Origin: Hypholoma sublateritium FD-334 SS-4
Lineage: Eukaryota; Basidiomycota; Agaricomycetes; Agaricales; Strophariaceae
Reading direction: 5' to 3'
DNA: 64,000 nt
Assembly: GCA_000827495.1 (NCBI GenBank)
Contig: KN817599.1
Span: 1-64,000 of the forward strand
Shown: piece after piece, positions 51,132 to 61,469 of the stretch
Position numbering within the stretch: position 1 is the stretch's first letter
How the letters are laid out: each line of letters begins with the position of its first letter
The notes under the pieces: generated by a model
What the model was told of the DNA's origin: nothing
What the model saw: only the letters and a program-made list of their open reading frames with translations
Databases searched by the model: none
Translations under genes and position numbers: made by a program

Positions 51132-52337
51132 AAGAAACTCGTATTCACTCTTTGATACAATTTGTTAGATGGGAGCCACGAAGCAGTGCGACACCCGCAA
51201 TAGGCCGCCCAGTGTTTTGAAACAAAAAAGTGGACTCCAACTCTGTCCAGCCATCTGTTAGGTGTGATGCTTCTTTTACAGAAATGTGCTTAAATGCTCA
51301 TCAGCAGTGACCGTTTTCCACGTGCAGAACGCTGATCCACTATACCACCCGTTGCGAACCTCCATTTAGAACCCTCGTTCCCTTAAACCTCCCTATTGTC
51401 GAGGTCGCATAGCGCCGATGCCTCCGCTGCTTGCTTCACAGTATCTCTTTGTCGGGACCTGATCACCACTGACATACTCACCCGGTGCGCCTGCCGGACC
51501 GCAGACACCTGCCTACACAAAACAAATCTGAGTATATTTATCTACATCGAGCCATTATTTCTTTTCCTTTGATATCCCACATGTCCCTCTGTATTTTCTA
51601 TCACATCTGATCGTTATCTTACTAAATAGGTTGTATTATTTTTGTAGTACAAGATACCAGGTTCTTGCCTCACCACAACGCAATATTTTGGCCAGTTATA
51701 TATGTACAGCATGCCACCACGGCCGCTATCACTGACGAAATTTGCGGAGATTCGGGACCAAGAACTTATGTAACTGAAAGCCTGGACCGTCCAACACTGA
51801 AATTAGTTGGGGGACTGTTCGTAAACTCGAACCGCTCACAAAGCAGATTATAGATGTCCTCAAGTCATCTATTAGCAAAACGACTGGAAATCAACTTATA
51901 CTGACCGATATATAACAGTCCCTTAGCGCTATGAATGGGGTAAAATGTGCCTTGAGTACATACAGCACTAGAAAGGAATTTCCAGCCCTTGCAAGCGGTA
52001 CACGGCCTGTGCCGCGTTGTGAGCCAAATTTCGTAACTACTGGTTCCTTCGCAAGCTGAATTGTTTATTACCAATCTTCACGTTTTTGAGATCCACATCA
52101 GATTTTTGCCGAGTGCGCGACAAAAACGAGAAGGAGTGGCTGATGAAGTTCGTCAAACCTTTTCTCTGAGATGGTCCCGAAATGACTTACCGTCTGCATT
52201 CTCATGGCATCCCGTCATGGCTCCCTTTTCTTTTAGAATAGCCCCGGACCTTGGCCGGTCGTGCCTTCGGGGTAGACGTTGTTTTCTTTTATAAAACTAC
52301 ATTTCACAAATCTGGCGCCGCGATCCCGCTCTCAAGG
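51132..52337. other. Intergenic, no gene seen
   Basis: 1.2 kb of mixed composition with short ORFs only. Nothing recognised. Confidence 0.55.
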
Positions 52338-53285
52338 ATGGCATTTCCAGCTCGACCGAGTCCGCGAATTAATCGGGGCTTCCTAGACTTCATAGAAACC
52401 GCACAGTACAATCCCCCCTCCGGATCGCACCCTACAGGAAGCTCGAGGTGCGCCCTAGATTTTTTGCGTCGCTTACCGCCACCCACTGCGCTCTTTCAGC
52501 CAGGCTGGCCTTCCCCGCTCGTGGCGCCAGTACCAGCACCCCATTGGAGACATCTATTTCCACAACCAAAGTCTCCACCTCACCACGGCCGAGAACGTAC
52601 GACACCCCGACACCCTGCGGTACATCCTTGACGCGCGCGACGACCATATCCAGTGTGTTGCGGGCGATCCACACCGAAATCGACTCCCACCCGATATCGA
52701 GCTCGTTATATCTGACGTGAGCGACGCGGCGGCGGTGGTACGGATGTATTCGAGGATGGCGGCGACGGTGTACCACTACTCGGAGGATACAGGTAGCCCC
52801 TTACTTACGACGGTGCGTGCAGCGCTTACTCCTGTTTTCCACAGGTCTCCGAGTCGGTTCGAAGGAGGAATTTTGGTCCCACATAGCGGAATTTCCGTCT
52901 CATCACCGGGATTTGCCCCCCAACGCGGAATCAAATTTCGCGCAGTCCCTCAGGAACGGTGAAGCTGCTTTCTACACTTCGCTTGCAATTAATTGACGTC
53001 GACTACCACAGCCAAACTAGCCGTCGGCGAGGGCGCTTTGTTCTGCTTTTCCGAGGGGCAAATCGACAAGATTATTGCACGATATCAGGAGCTCGTAGGT
53101 ATGTTTTATCCGGTAAATTGTTATGTCTTGCATGTGGTGATCGTCTTGCAGGTCTACGTACGCAAGGCAGGAATGTCACCTCATCGCTCTCGTGGCTTAT
53201 CGGCGTCGTCATGCCCCTGGAACCGATCGGCAGAGAAGTTGGTGGCCACAACATTGACCATATATTGAATTCGGCCTACCGCTGA
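52338..53285 (+). CDS. WW-like domain protein of an Agaricomycete family
   Basis: Five exons: 52338-52447, 52500-52792, 52845-52958, 53012-53098 and 53152-53285, giving 245 residues; introns are 52-53 nt. Residues 40-75 resemble a WW repeat: LPRSWRQYQHPIGDIYFHNQ, with the usual HPxGxxYFxN core. They are followed by DTLRYILDARDDHIQCV, an SKEEFWSHIAEFPSHHRDLP segment, and SEGQIDKIIARYQELV. The end, LSWLIGVVMPLEPIGREV, resembles the membrane-proximal end of related basidiomycete proteins. Function is unknown. In genomic reading the middle appears frameshifted, but a 53-nt intron (52959-53011, GTGAAG..CCACAG) removes the break. Family placement rests on memory of similar proteins. Confidence 0.68.
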
Positions 53286-54446
53286 CATCGCTGATACTCT
53301 ACAACGCAAAGCATGCAAGTCTCGTTTATCGCTGTGAACATACGCACATATACACCATCTAATTTTTGCGCTTTGCTTTCGTTGGGTTTCGCTATTTCGT
53401 CGCTATTACCAAACCCCGCATCATTTTAATTGCCTGTCTGTGATATTAATCATAATCTAATGACGACCTTCACGGCAGTTCCAATTGTGTGAGATTGTAG
53501 TATGTACACATTGCATCATCGGTCTCCGCGCTCAGCCTACCCAGGAAAAAAATACGCAGGGTACGTTTCTGTGGCGTAATCTATCTCCATCGTCCGTAGA
53601 CCGGCCTTAGACGCCTAGTTTTCACTACATCACACTGTCCGCAACAGGCGACGGAAGCAAACGATGTCCATAGACAACAACGCGGACAAGGGTTAACAAA
53701 GCCATGTGGGTATTTGGTTCCGCGTAGTGTTTGCCTCCGTCACCAGGTCCTAGATCGATGCTCCAGGGCCAGAGCCTGCTAGAGTATGCACCAACACGAT
53801 GATGGAGAAGCTATTAGCTGATGGTTTGCCAGCCGCTGTACACACGGCTGAAGGAGCGCGTTGTATTTGACCAAATGCCCCCGGAGAAAGGTGTTCTGGT
53901 AATGGAACAGACTTCGGTGAATAACTACCTGATTTAGACCGCTCCTGTGTGACGTATTGAAGGGCCGCAAGGATGTGATCTCCTTCCCATCACATTTAGC
54001 GACCTGAGAGCTTGTTAGGCCGTTATTTTTATGTGAGGCGAGCGTAAAAGAGGCTTATCAAGTTGCTGAAGGTTTACCCGTATTATATGCCTCCTATTGG
54101 CAGATTTTAGCTGTGCGTTATGTAAAGGCAGGAATAGCCACTGCCAGTATGCCTTCAATCGTTTGGGACCACGCTTAGCCGAATGGAAGAGTCCAATGGC
54201 ACGGTATGTATTTTCCAAATGAAAACTGACGAGCTGCAATGTGGACGCGATTCTAACACACCCTTACGTGCCGGCGACGTATAAGCAGTCAACTGACATC
54301 GCTGACCAACGAGGGAATACAGAAGTATAATGGCTCACATAGCGACGGCGTGGTCAAGAATACAGCCTATAAGAATACATAGAACCTGTTCTGTTTAGCA
54401 TATTATGCACGGTCCATGGGATAATGGACAGGACAGGAAGACCTGT
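53286..54446. other. Convergent intergenic region
   Basis: Lies between the 3' ends of the WW-like gene (plus) and SKI8 (minus). No ORF or RNA supported. Confidence 0.55.
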
Positions 54447-55750
54447 CTATGAACCACCTGATCCCGCACCCCTCCACCATCGCACCACACCGTCTTCTCC
54501 ACCGCTGATAAATGCACCAGGGCTGCCCACAGCGGGGACCTTGGGTCGCCACGAGACTGACCAGACTTCCCCCGTGTCTTGTATGGTAGACACAGCGGCA
54601 CGCGCCCCAATATCCCAGACTTTGATACTTTTATCCGCAGATCTAGAGAAAGCATGAGTCATCGGATGAATTGGCGAAGACGACGAGATCTACCCAGAAA
54701 GGCCCAGTCGTCCATCAGGAGAGATATCGGTGCTGAGGATCCAAGAGGTGTGCCCAGAAAAAGAAGCCACTGCCGCACCAGGGGCCGATCGCACGTCGTG
54801 TAGCACGAGGCGCTTGTCCTCTGAACCGCTCAATAGCAGCTTTGAGGACTATGTCAGCACCGGTATTTCGGATATATATCTGGACGATAAGAACGCACAT
54901 TTGAGTCAGGCGACCAGGCCAGGGAGCGCACAGACATAGCATGGGATGTGAATGTAAAGGATAGGGCGCTGGATTCAACATCAAAGATGTATATTTGCCC
55001 TGTTTCCGAGGACATTGCAATCCGCCGACCGTCTGGACTCTATTGGGATGTTAGCGAGTGCGGAGGGAACAGAATGTCTGAGAATAAATTGCATACATAA
55101 GCGCACGCCATCCCGAACTTGGGTCTTCCAGAAGACAAGGTCGTACGCCGCTCTCCAAAGCTTTCGGGTTTAGCGGAGTGTATTAGGACGTTTCCGGAGG
55201 CACCAGTGGAAGCATATGTCTCTCCTGAAGGATGAATAGAAACAGCCCATGCTTTACGAGAAGATCAACGGTGAACGGCGTTCTCTGGGACATGAATCTG
55301 CAGGGCTGGCTTACAAGGTTCAGATTCATCTGTCTTCTTCGTGAAGCTCTCAAAGGTCCCGATCACTTCGCCGTTCTCGAGATTCCAGAGACTCGTGAGC
55401 CCTTCGATACTGTTGTATAGTGCCTTGCTCCCATCGGGTGTGACAGACAACGACACTTGCGCAAGGGTGTGGGGTGTGGGGAAAGCTGCGTTCGGAGGGT
55501 GTGGCTGGCCCACGATTGAGGACCATTGTTTCACAGAACCATCGGCAGAGATTGAGATAGCCGTGTCCTTTGCTGTCCATGCGACGCCCCAAACCGCGTC
55601 AGAATGGGCTAGAGGGGTAGATAAGCCTAAACATTGGCAAAGAGGTGAGCAACACAAGCAGTACGTTCTGAACAGTCATGCGCGTGTAAGAATGCGAGAC
55701 TCTACGCGTCGTCAGCAATGGATAATGTAACTTTTGCTGCTGCTCACCAT
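54447..55750 (-). CDS. SKI8: Ski8/WDR61-type WD40 protein
   Basis: Seven exons: 55748-55750, 55665-55701, 55315-55626, 55097-55251, 54899-55039, 54694-54848 and 54447-54642, giving 332 residues. The product starts MSLAFLHAHDCSERLSTPLA and has WD40 blades such as HSDAVWGVAWTAKDTAISIS, GSVKQWSS, AMSVRSLAWSPDS, SGSEDKRLVLHDVR, HTSWILSTDISPDG and GSADKSIKVWD, plus the C-terminal SGGEDGVVRWWRGAG that closes the propeller. Size and start match Ski8, the scaffold of the Ski complex that feeds RNA to the cytoplasmic exosome, also found with the Paf1 complex. The coding part of exon 1 is the ATG alone, and intron 2 (55627-55664) is only 38 nt. Another small WD40 family member is the alternative. Confidence 0.88.
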
Positions 55751-56053
55751 GGTATATCAAAATCTATGACTATATGCTCTGCCAGCAGTGAGCCTGAGTG
55801 AGGTTGGTACTGCTCAAGGGCGCGTCGCCGTCGCCTGACGCGATGAGCGTGACTTCACATTCCGGCTATCGCCGAGTCTGAGAATGAATCTAGGAGCATA
55901 AGCTCACCACTGAACCTTATTTTTTCCTCACATCAACGAAAGCGGACGAAGACATCCACAAATCTTGTAAATCCCTTAACAGCTTTATAACTACAAAAGT
56001 GCGTCGATTTCTGTTTAGAATGAACTGGTAGAACTGATTCTGGTCGTTGTAGG
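55751..56053. other. Divergent promoter shared by SKI8 and eS12
   Basis: 303 bp between two start codons on opposite strands. An AG (GTTGTAG) ends three bases before the eS12 ATG and may be the acceptor of a 5'-UTR intron, a common feature of ribosomal protein genes. Confidence 0.5.
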
Positions 56054-56540
56054 ATGTCTGACGCTGGAGATGACATTCCTGTCGAGAACGTTGAGGTTGA
56101 AGTGACCGCTGAGGCACCTAAGGGAAAGCTCTCTGTTGAGGATGCTCTCCAAGTTCGTGGCCTATCTAATCTCATCAATTTTCATGCTGATACCCCCTCA
56201 GCAAGTCCTGAAGAACGCCCTCGTCCACGACGGTCTCGCCCGCGGTCTCCGTGAGTGCGCCAAGGCCCTCGACAAGCGTCAGGCTCATCTGTGCGTCCTC
56301 GTCGAGACCTGCACGGAGGCCGAGTACATCAAGCTCATTGAGGCTCTCTGCGCCGAGCACAAAATCAACCTCATCAAGGTCGGAGATGCTAAGGTCCTGG
56401 GAACCTGGGCCGGTCTCTGCAAAATCGATCGTGAGGGCAACCCCAGAAAGGTGGTCGGATGCAGCTGTGTCGTCGTTAAGGAATACGGTGTCGAGTCCGA
56501 GGGACTCCACGTCCTCCTTGACTACTTCAAGAACCGCTAA
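56054..56540 (+). CDS. RPS12: Ribosomal protein eS12 (40S subunit)
   Basis: Two coding exons, 56054-56152 and 56202-56540, joined across a 49-nt intron give 145 residues. The product begins [20 protein letters not shown] (acidic tail, as usual for eS12) and continues with [20 protein letters not shown], the L7Ae-like core [33 protein letters not shown], and [13 protein letters not shown], ending LLDYFKNR. The third positions are strongly C-biased, typical of highly expressed genes. The stop codon is followed directly by GTGAGT, the start of a probable 3'-UTR intron. Confidence 0.98.
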
Positions 56541-57238
56541 GTGAGTGTCTTATCTCGTTTCCCGAACAAGCAGTCGCAGCGTTGCGGCATCTTGTGATGA
56601 CAATACAGACTCCCTCAACTGAGGATTCATTCATTGACGAATCATGTCTATCCGGAATCATTATTACTTGTCTGACTCTTCTTTTTTTCACTTGGGGGTT
56701 TTTTTTGAACTCCTCGCTAACTTCCTATCCATAGTCCTTCCTCATGGCTGAAGTCGTTCGTACATGGTCAATAACGTATGTAAATGCAATACAAACCACT
56801 AAAAACATCACAAATGGGAGGAAACAAATTTGCCTGAGATGACTGCGTACACATGCGTTCTTGCATGGTCGTTCTCCACCGGTAGTGGCTATCAAATAAA
56901 CGAACGAGCCAGAATTTCGAGCATTTGAGATGCTACTAGGACTACTTACTCGGCCAATATGCGACTTTGTCACGATCCATAAATTCAACAGGGCTAGACG
57001 CTCGTCTCGCCATATCATTACCATTTCCACTCAATAAGCGTGAAGGCTATCTAAGCGGTAGTAGGTGTTATATTTCTGAGATATTCTAGATGAAGTCTCT
57101 GTTTCAGGTGCAGATACACCATGGCTTCAGAGTAAGTGGAAAGTTCAAGTGTTTTGACTTGGATCTGAGCGTTCGCACTCAAGGTGTCTACACACACAGG
57201 AGTGTTACAGCAGCGCGGGGCTGCATACGATTGCAAGA
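56541..57238. other. 3' flank of eS12 and convergent spacer
   Basis: Contains the presumed eS12 3'-UTR intron and snoRNA candidate in its left part. The rest is AT-rich without a supported gene, up to the stop codon of the minus-strand Nudix gene. Confidence 0.6.
56590..56680 (+). ncRNA. Candidate box C/D snoRNA in a 3'-UTR intron of eS12
   Basis: The intron inferred at 56541-56734 (GTGAGT, branch CTAAC at 56717-56721, CATAG) is 194 nt, about three times the local norm. Inside it are GTGATGA (box C, 56594-56600), CTGA (D', 56619-56622), TTGACGA (weak C', 56634-56640) and CTGA (box D, 56672-56675) in the right order and spacing. Ribosomal protein introns often host snoRNAs. No clear terminal stem or rRNA target was found, so this is tentative. 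Confidence 0.35.
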
Positions 57239-58613
57239 TTAAAGTTTGGCTTCCCTCCTCGGTCTTTCTAATCTTTCCTTCCGTTTCCTCGCTCCTTGCT
57301 TCTTTTGAAAGGCATCTACAATTCGACGAGCAACCTTCATATCGATGCCCTCCTCCTGGCATGCCGCACGAAATGCTGGGCGGTGAAGTAGCGCCCATGC
57401 TATTCTCTCCTCCGTCGTGGGGGTGTTCGGTGCTTGCACCTCAAAATCAGGCTCGCGCGCATATCCGATCGTGGCAACGCGTATCATCATCGCACTGTCA
57501 TATATCATCGTAATTAGCCTTCGCTGAGGCGGTCAGGTTGGCCGGTGGACAAACTCACGCGGTGAGCCCAAACACCGGCTTTATACCGCCTGCTTCGCGC
57601 CCTGTGAGGAATTGGTGTACGCGAAAAGTCGATATAGTTCGTTCGTGCCCCGTAATCTCGTAAGACGTATGGTACGGCACCTCGAGCGTGTCGGGCTCGG
57701 ATGGAAATGGCGGGTTTGAGCTCAGGAACGAGACAAGAGGGTGCGAGAACAGACTGGCCACTTCATCGGCGTTTAATATTGGCTAGTAGCGATAGTCAAA
57801 AACAAAACCCGATTGAATAGGATGGAGAAGGAGCATACTCTGAGGGTATTGTCGAGGATGAGAACGACTACGCTTTAGAGGTCATCGTCAGTGTCATGGG
57901 AATGTACAACATGAAGGTATCACTTACGGAGTGACTATTAATTCGGCAGCGAGAAATGGCTCCAGGATACAGAGCAAGGGAACCTTTGTCCTGTCTTTTG
58001 GCAGACCAATCTACTACCCTTCAATTAACCCCATTCCAACACGGTCGCGTTAGTTATGCTGACCTCTTCGAATGCTTCCCGGCGCTACAGTGAAGCATCC
58101 AAGCTCAGCACACATAGCCTCGATGTGGAGCATATACTCACTGCCGTATCCTCGATCGACCGATCCTCTGTGTCTGCCTTCCCGCCGGGCAGCGATGTAT
58201 CTCCAGCATACGTCCTTAGAGTTGACGAGCGCCTATCGAAACGTGAATCTGTGTCAGCCCAGTCCGCACGAACGCGCCTGGCAGCGCACGGTTCCGCATA
58301 ACCCACCTACCGGTTGAGTAGAACATAGAGGTCACCGTGGCGCCCCACGAATAGCGCTACAAGCACCGCGGCGCAGCGGCTGCGCGGGACCTTCAGCCGC
58401 GGCTTCGGCGTGCGATACGCAGCGAGGTTCCGCAGACACCTGCAATTGATTCAACTTGGTTGTAAGAAACTAGTATGACAGGTGGCCGAACACAGGGGCG
58501 TACCGTTTCGACTCGCGGCTGAGCGGCGGTATCCGCGCCTCGCCGCTGTTCCATGCAATCTTCGGCCTGTGATATTTTAATTGGTTCGTCGTTCGCGGTA
58601 TTGTTTTGGGCAT
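57239..58613 (-). CDS. PCD1: Nudix hydrolase of the coenzyme A diphosphatase type
   Basis: Eight exons: 58504-58613, 58311-58439, 58142-58232, 58064-58084, 57928-58010, 57839-57872, 57559-57782 and 57239-57494, giving 315 residues; introns are 53-78 nt. The N-terminal NUDT7/8/Pcd1 features are SRCAAVLVALFVGRHGDLYV and LLNRRSSTLRTYAGD. The CoA-type Nudix box runs from LPGGKADTEDRSIEDTA into RREAFEEIGLP (residues 94-121), with the catalytic glutamates intact. Family members cleave CoA or oxidised CoA to phosphopantetheine and adenosine 3',5'-bisphosphate in peroxisomes or mitochondria. The terminal residues PRREAKL end in AKL, a variant of the SKL peroxisome targeting signal, which fits a peroxisomal Pcd1 orthologue. 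The 21-nt exon encodes exactly RREAFEE. The N-terminal start is the first in-frame ATG. Confidence 0.88.
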
Positions 58614-58989
58614 GGTAGTAGGTGGGTGGATAGGAACGTTGTGACAGGTTATTAGTAAACCCCAGACGGTCTATATCATCATGGGAGAGAGAGCAGAAAA
58701 GGAAATACTTATGACCGCACACAATGTTATGAGTGACGGCGATTCGGCAAACTCGGCTCGACTTGGGCTCAACATATGAATTATACAGCACTTGCAAATT
58801 AGGGTATCAGTGTATTGGTACATTTGTTTTACTATACAGTCGACAAAAGCTTGGATGGAAGAGAAATGGGTATAAATATAGCAAGCCAAAAACAATTTCC
58901 TGGAGCCTGGAGGCGGAGAAAAGGTTTCCTGCTCTAAGCCATCCCGCTCCGAGATATAATACAATGTAACCTTGAGGTAACCCGTTCCA
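58614..58989. other. Upstream region of the Nudix gene and 3' flank of the phosphatase gene
   Basis: 376 bp; no gene recognised. Confidence 0.55.
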
Positions 58990-60584
58990 TCATGATCGTT
59001 GAATCCGAATGAATGAAGTCGACGTGCTTTTGCTTATCGAAGTGAGGGCCTCTCCGAACGCTTTCATGTCAAGCCCAGTGTCGTGGATGATGGACGACGC
59101 CGTCTTCTGAAGCTCGCTCGATGACTTCGGAATGTCTGCTAGCTCCTGGCGACGCCGAAGTCCATCCCTCGCAACAACCAGAGCAGGGTTATTCAGGGTT
59201 GGCTGACAACCACAAGCCTGGAACAGATCTAGAGTGCGAATAAAGGTGCGAGTAGAATTAAAGAGAGGAAGGACTGTTGGTGATAAAACATTGAGTGTTG
59301 GTCATCAAAGATTAGGGCGAAAACATACTCTCTTGAATTGACCTGCGAGCTTTCTCCGCAGAATAACGCTCATAAGACATCACTGGTGCATGTTAGAATT
59401 GATTAATCCATAGACCGACGAGAACCAATGACTATGGACACTTACAGTAAGCGCAGGCGGCGAGACAGGCCCGCGATTCTGTCATAGACTGGACGAGGAC
59501 CAACCCCCTTCCATTCATTGCTTTATGGATGTACGCACAGATACCTGGCAGTGCCATGAGGAGATCCTCTTCCGAATCGCTGACGGTGATATGATGGTGG
59601 ACCACTGGCGGGACGCGTGAAGGAGTTTTAGCAGGTGAGATCGACAGAACATGTGTTATGCCCAGATCGAGCAGAAGGGATTGCGATTGCGTGCAGTCAG
59701 TTGGGAATTCACTAGTCAATGAAAATGACAAATGTGATCAGCAACTGAATTGAGTGCGTGAAAGGCGGAATTGTGTCCCAGTGTTGTGGAGCAGAATCTT
59801 GGAAGCACCTACCTGGTGAGAAGAAGCTTGTCTGGGATGATGGAGACAGTGTCGGCCATATAATTCAGATAGCGGGTGGCGTCTTGGATGTGCCGCCGCT
59901 TCCATGAGATATATACAGGGTGGGAGACTGAGGGTTGGAACTCGCACTTTGCGAAGACGTCAAGTTGCTTGATGAAGCCATAATTAAGGTGCACCTGTGG
60001 ACGCGCTATATTTACAGGGCGTTGCATTAGGACGGGCCTCGTGGAGTCAACAGACACATGTACCTTTCTTGAGCTGGAAAATGGCTGCCGATAGCGACAT
60101 ATTTTTGGTCTTCATCACTAGAAACACCGGTCAATAGGCTGTCGACGCGAAGGAGCTTGGGAAACGTACAGAACGCTGCTACCGCCGCACTGCTACGCGA
60201 AATGCCCATGACACAGTGCACGAGCACGCGCCCTCCGTGATCAAGTGCATCCTGGATGAACGCGCACACCTGAGGCAGATTGATTAAGAGGTCGTCGTAC
60301 TCCGTGTCTTCAATCGAGATGTTCAAGTGAGTGGGTCCAGTCGACTGGTAGTTTGGACAAACGGATACGATGTGGGAGATCGACAGCCTCTGCTTCTCTT
60401 CAACAGAGAGCGCAGCCGACAAACTAATGGAGATTCAATTATCAGCCATAATGAACAATCTATGTCACGGTGGGGTTCGATTCTTCGAATTGGACGGCTC
60501 TTACTTTCCAAGATACAGTTTGTTTTTCAGGATTTCCGTGATGCTTGGTGTGCTCGTACTAGAGCTTGCAGTAGTGACAGTCAT
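58990..60584 (-). CDS. Tandem dual-specificity phosphatase, second domain degenerate
   Basis: Seven exons: 60505-60584, 60170-60423, 60064-60117, 59813-60005, 59446-59711, 59329-59382 and 58990-59273, giving 394 residues; introns are 52-101 nt. The first DSP domain (about residues 18-150) begins ITEILKNKLYLGNLSAAL and has the signature VLVHCVMGISRSSAAVAAF with nucleophile C97 and R103. The second (about 185-300) repeats the fold, LLLDLGITHVLSISPAKT and LPGICAYIHKAM, but its loop reads LVLVQSMTESRACLAA: His-Cys are replaced by Gln268-Ser269 while the Arg is kept. It therefore cannot form the phosphocysteine intermediate. The tail includes LPLFNSTRTFIRTLDLFQAC. Tandem DSPs of this type occur in Agaricomycetes; substrates are unknown. 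Confidence 0.87.
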
Positions 60585-61469
60585 GGAGTGTCTTGCTATG
60601 TGCTGGGTATGGGTATTGTTGGCAGAAGACAATGTTGTAGTGGTATATGTCCAAAAGTCAAGTGGGGGGTGGAAGCAGAGAAACACATGGGCGCGGAGCG
60701 CGGAGAAAAAACTCAAGCTGTTTGTCCATCCGACTCCAAACTCCAAACTAACCCAAGTCGCCGGCGCCCGGCCCCCACTCCACGTGTAGAGGAGCGCTCA
60801 GCGAGGATGAACGATCGAGATCAGATGTCGTCACAAGTATCATTTGGGACGGGTGCCGCCGAGAGGTCCTTGATGCAAGGAAACGAGCAAGTTTGCGCGC
60901 ACTGCAGTCCAACTCCAACAACAAAGGTTCCAAGTTGGTTTCAAGTGAAAGGTGGGAGACTCGATAAAGCCTGATCAGGCCACGTTTACAAAGGATTACT
61001 AAGTAGTAACACTCTGACAAGAGAGGGTGAGCATTCCACTGAACAATAATTCATCCCGTATTGCCACATACTTCATTGGTCGTGGTTTTGCGCAAGATAG
61101 AACTGAGGGCCCTTGAATCAAGAGCAGCAACGGGAAGAAATTTCGGCCTCAGTGAGTCAGGCCCAGGTCCCATCAATTACCTGAGAGACAAGCCTGAGAT
61201 CACCGAGTCGCTGGCCCGATGTGCCGTGCTTCACAGGCCCGCCTTGTCTCCCAAGTTGAACTCAGTTTTACATGTAACCACGTCCTTGTCAACTCTTTTC
61301 ACGTTGTTCCGTCTCATGAATACAGACTTGATTACTCTCTCTTGAAACCAGGCAACGCGGGGCAAAAAAAACCACCTAAACCCACGATAGACGTGTTGCA
61401 CAGGTGCCATGATCGATTTGTCGGCTTCTAGTCCAGGGGTTCTTAAGTGAGTACTAACTCGATTTGCAG
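60585..61469. other. Intergenic region, probably including exon 1 of the F-box gene
   Basis: Upstream of two divergently oriented genes. The F-box frame must start from an exon here, because a perfect TACTAAC branch point and TTTGCAG acceptor precede 61470, but no convincing first exon was identified. Other ORFs are unsupported. Confidence 0.45.

Noticed and set aside
52845..53098. Apparent frameshift making the WW-like gene a pseudogene
   Set aside because: A 53-nt intron at 52959-53011 (GTGAAG..CCACAG) restores the frame and yields the family-like sequence QSLRNAKLAVGEG.
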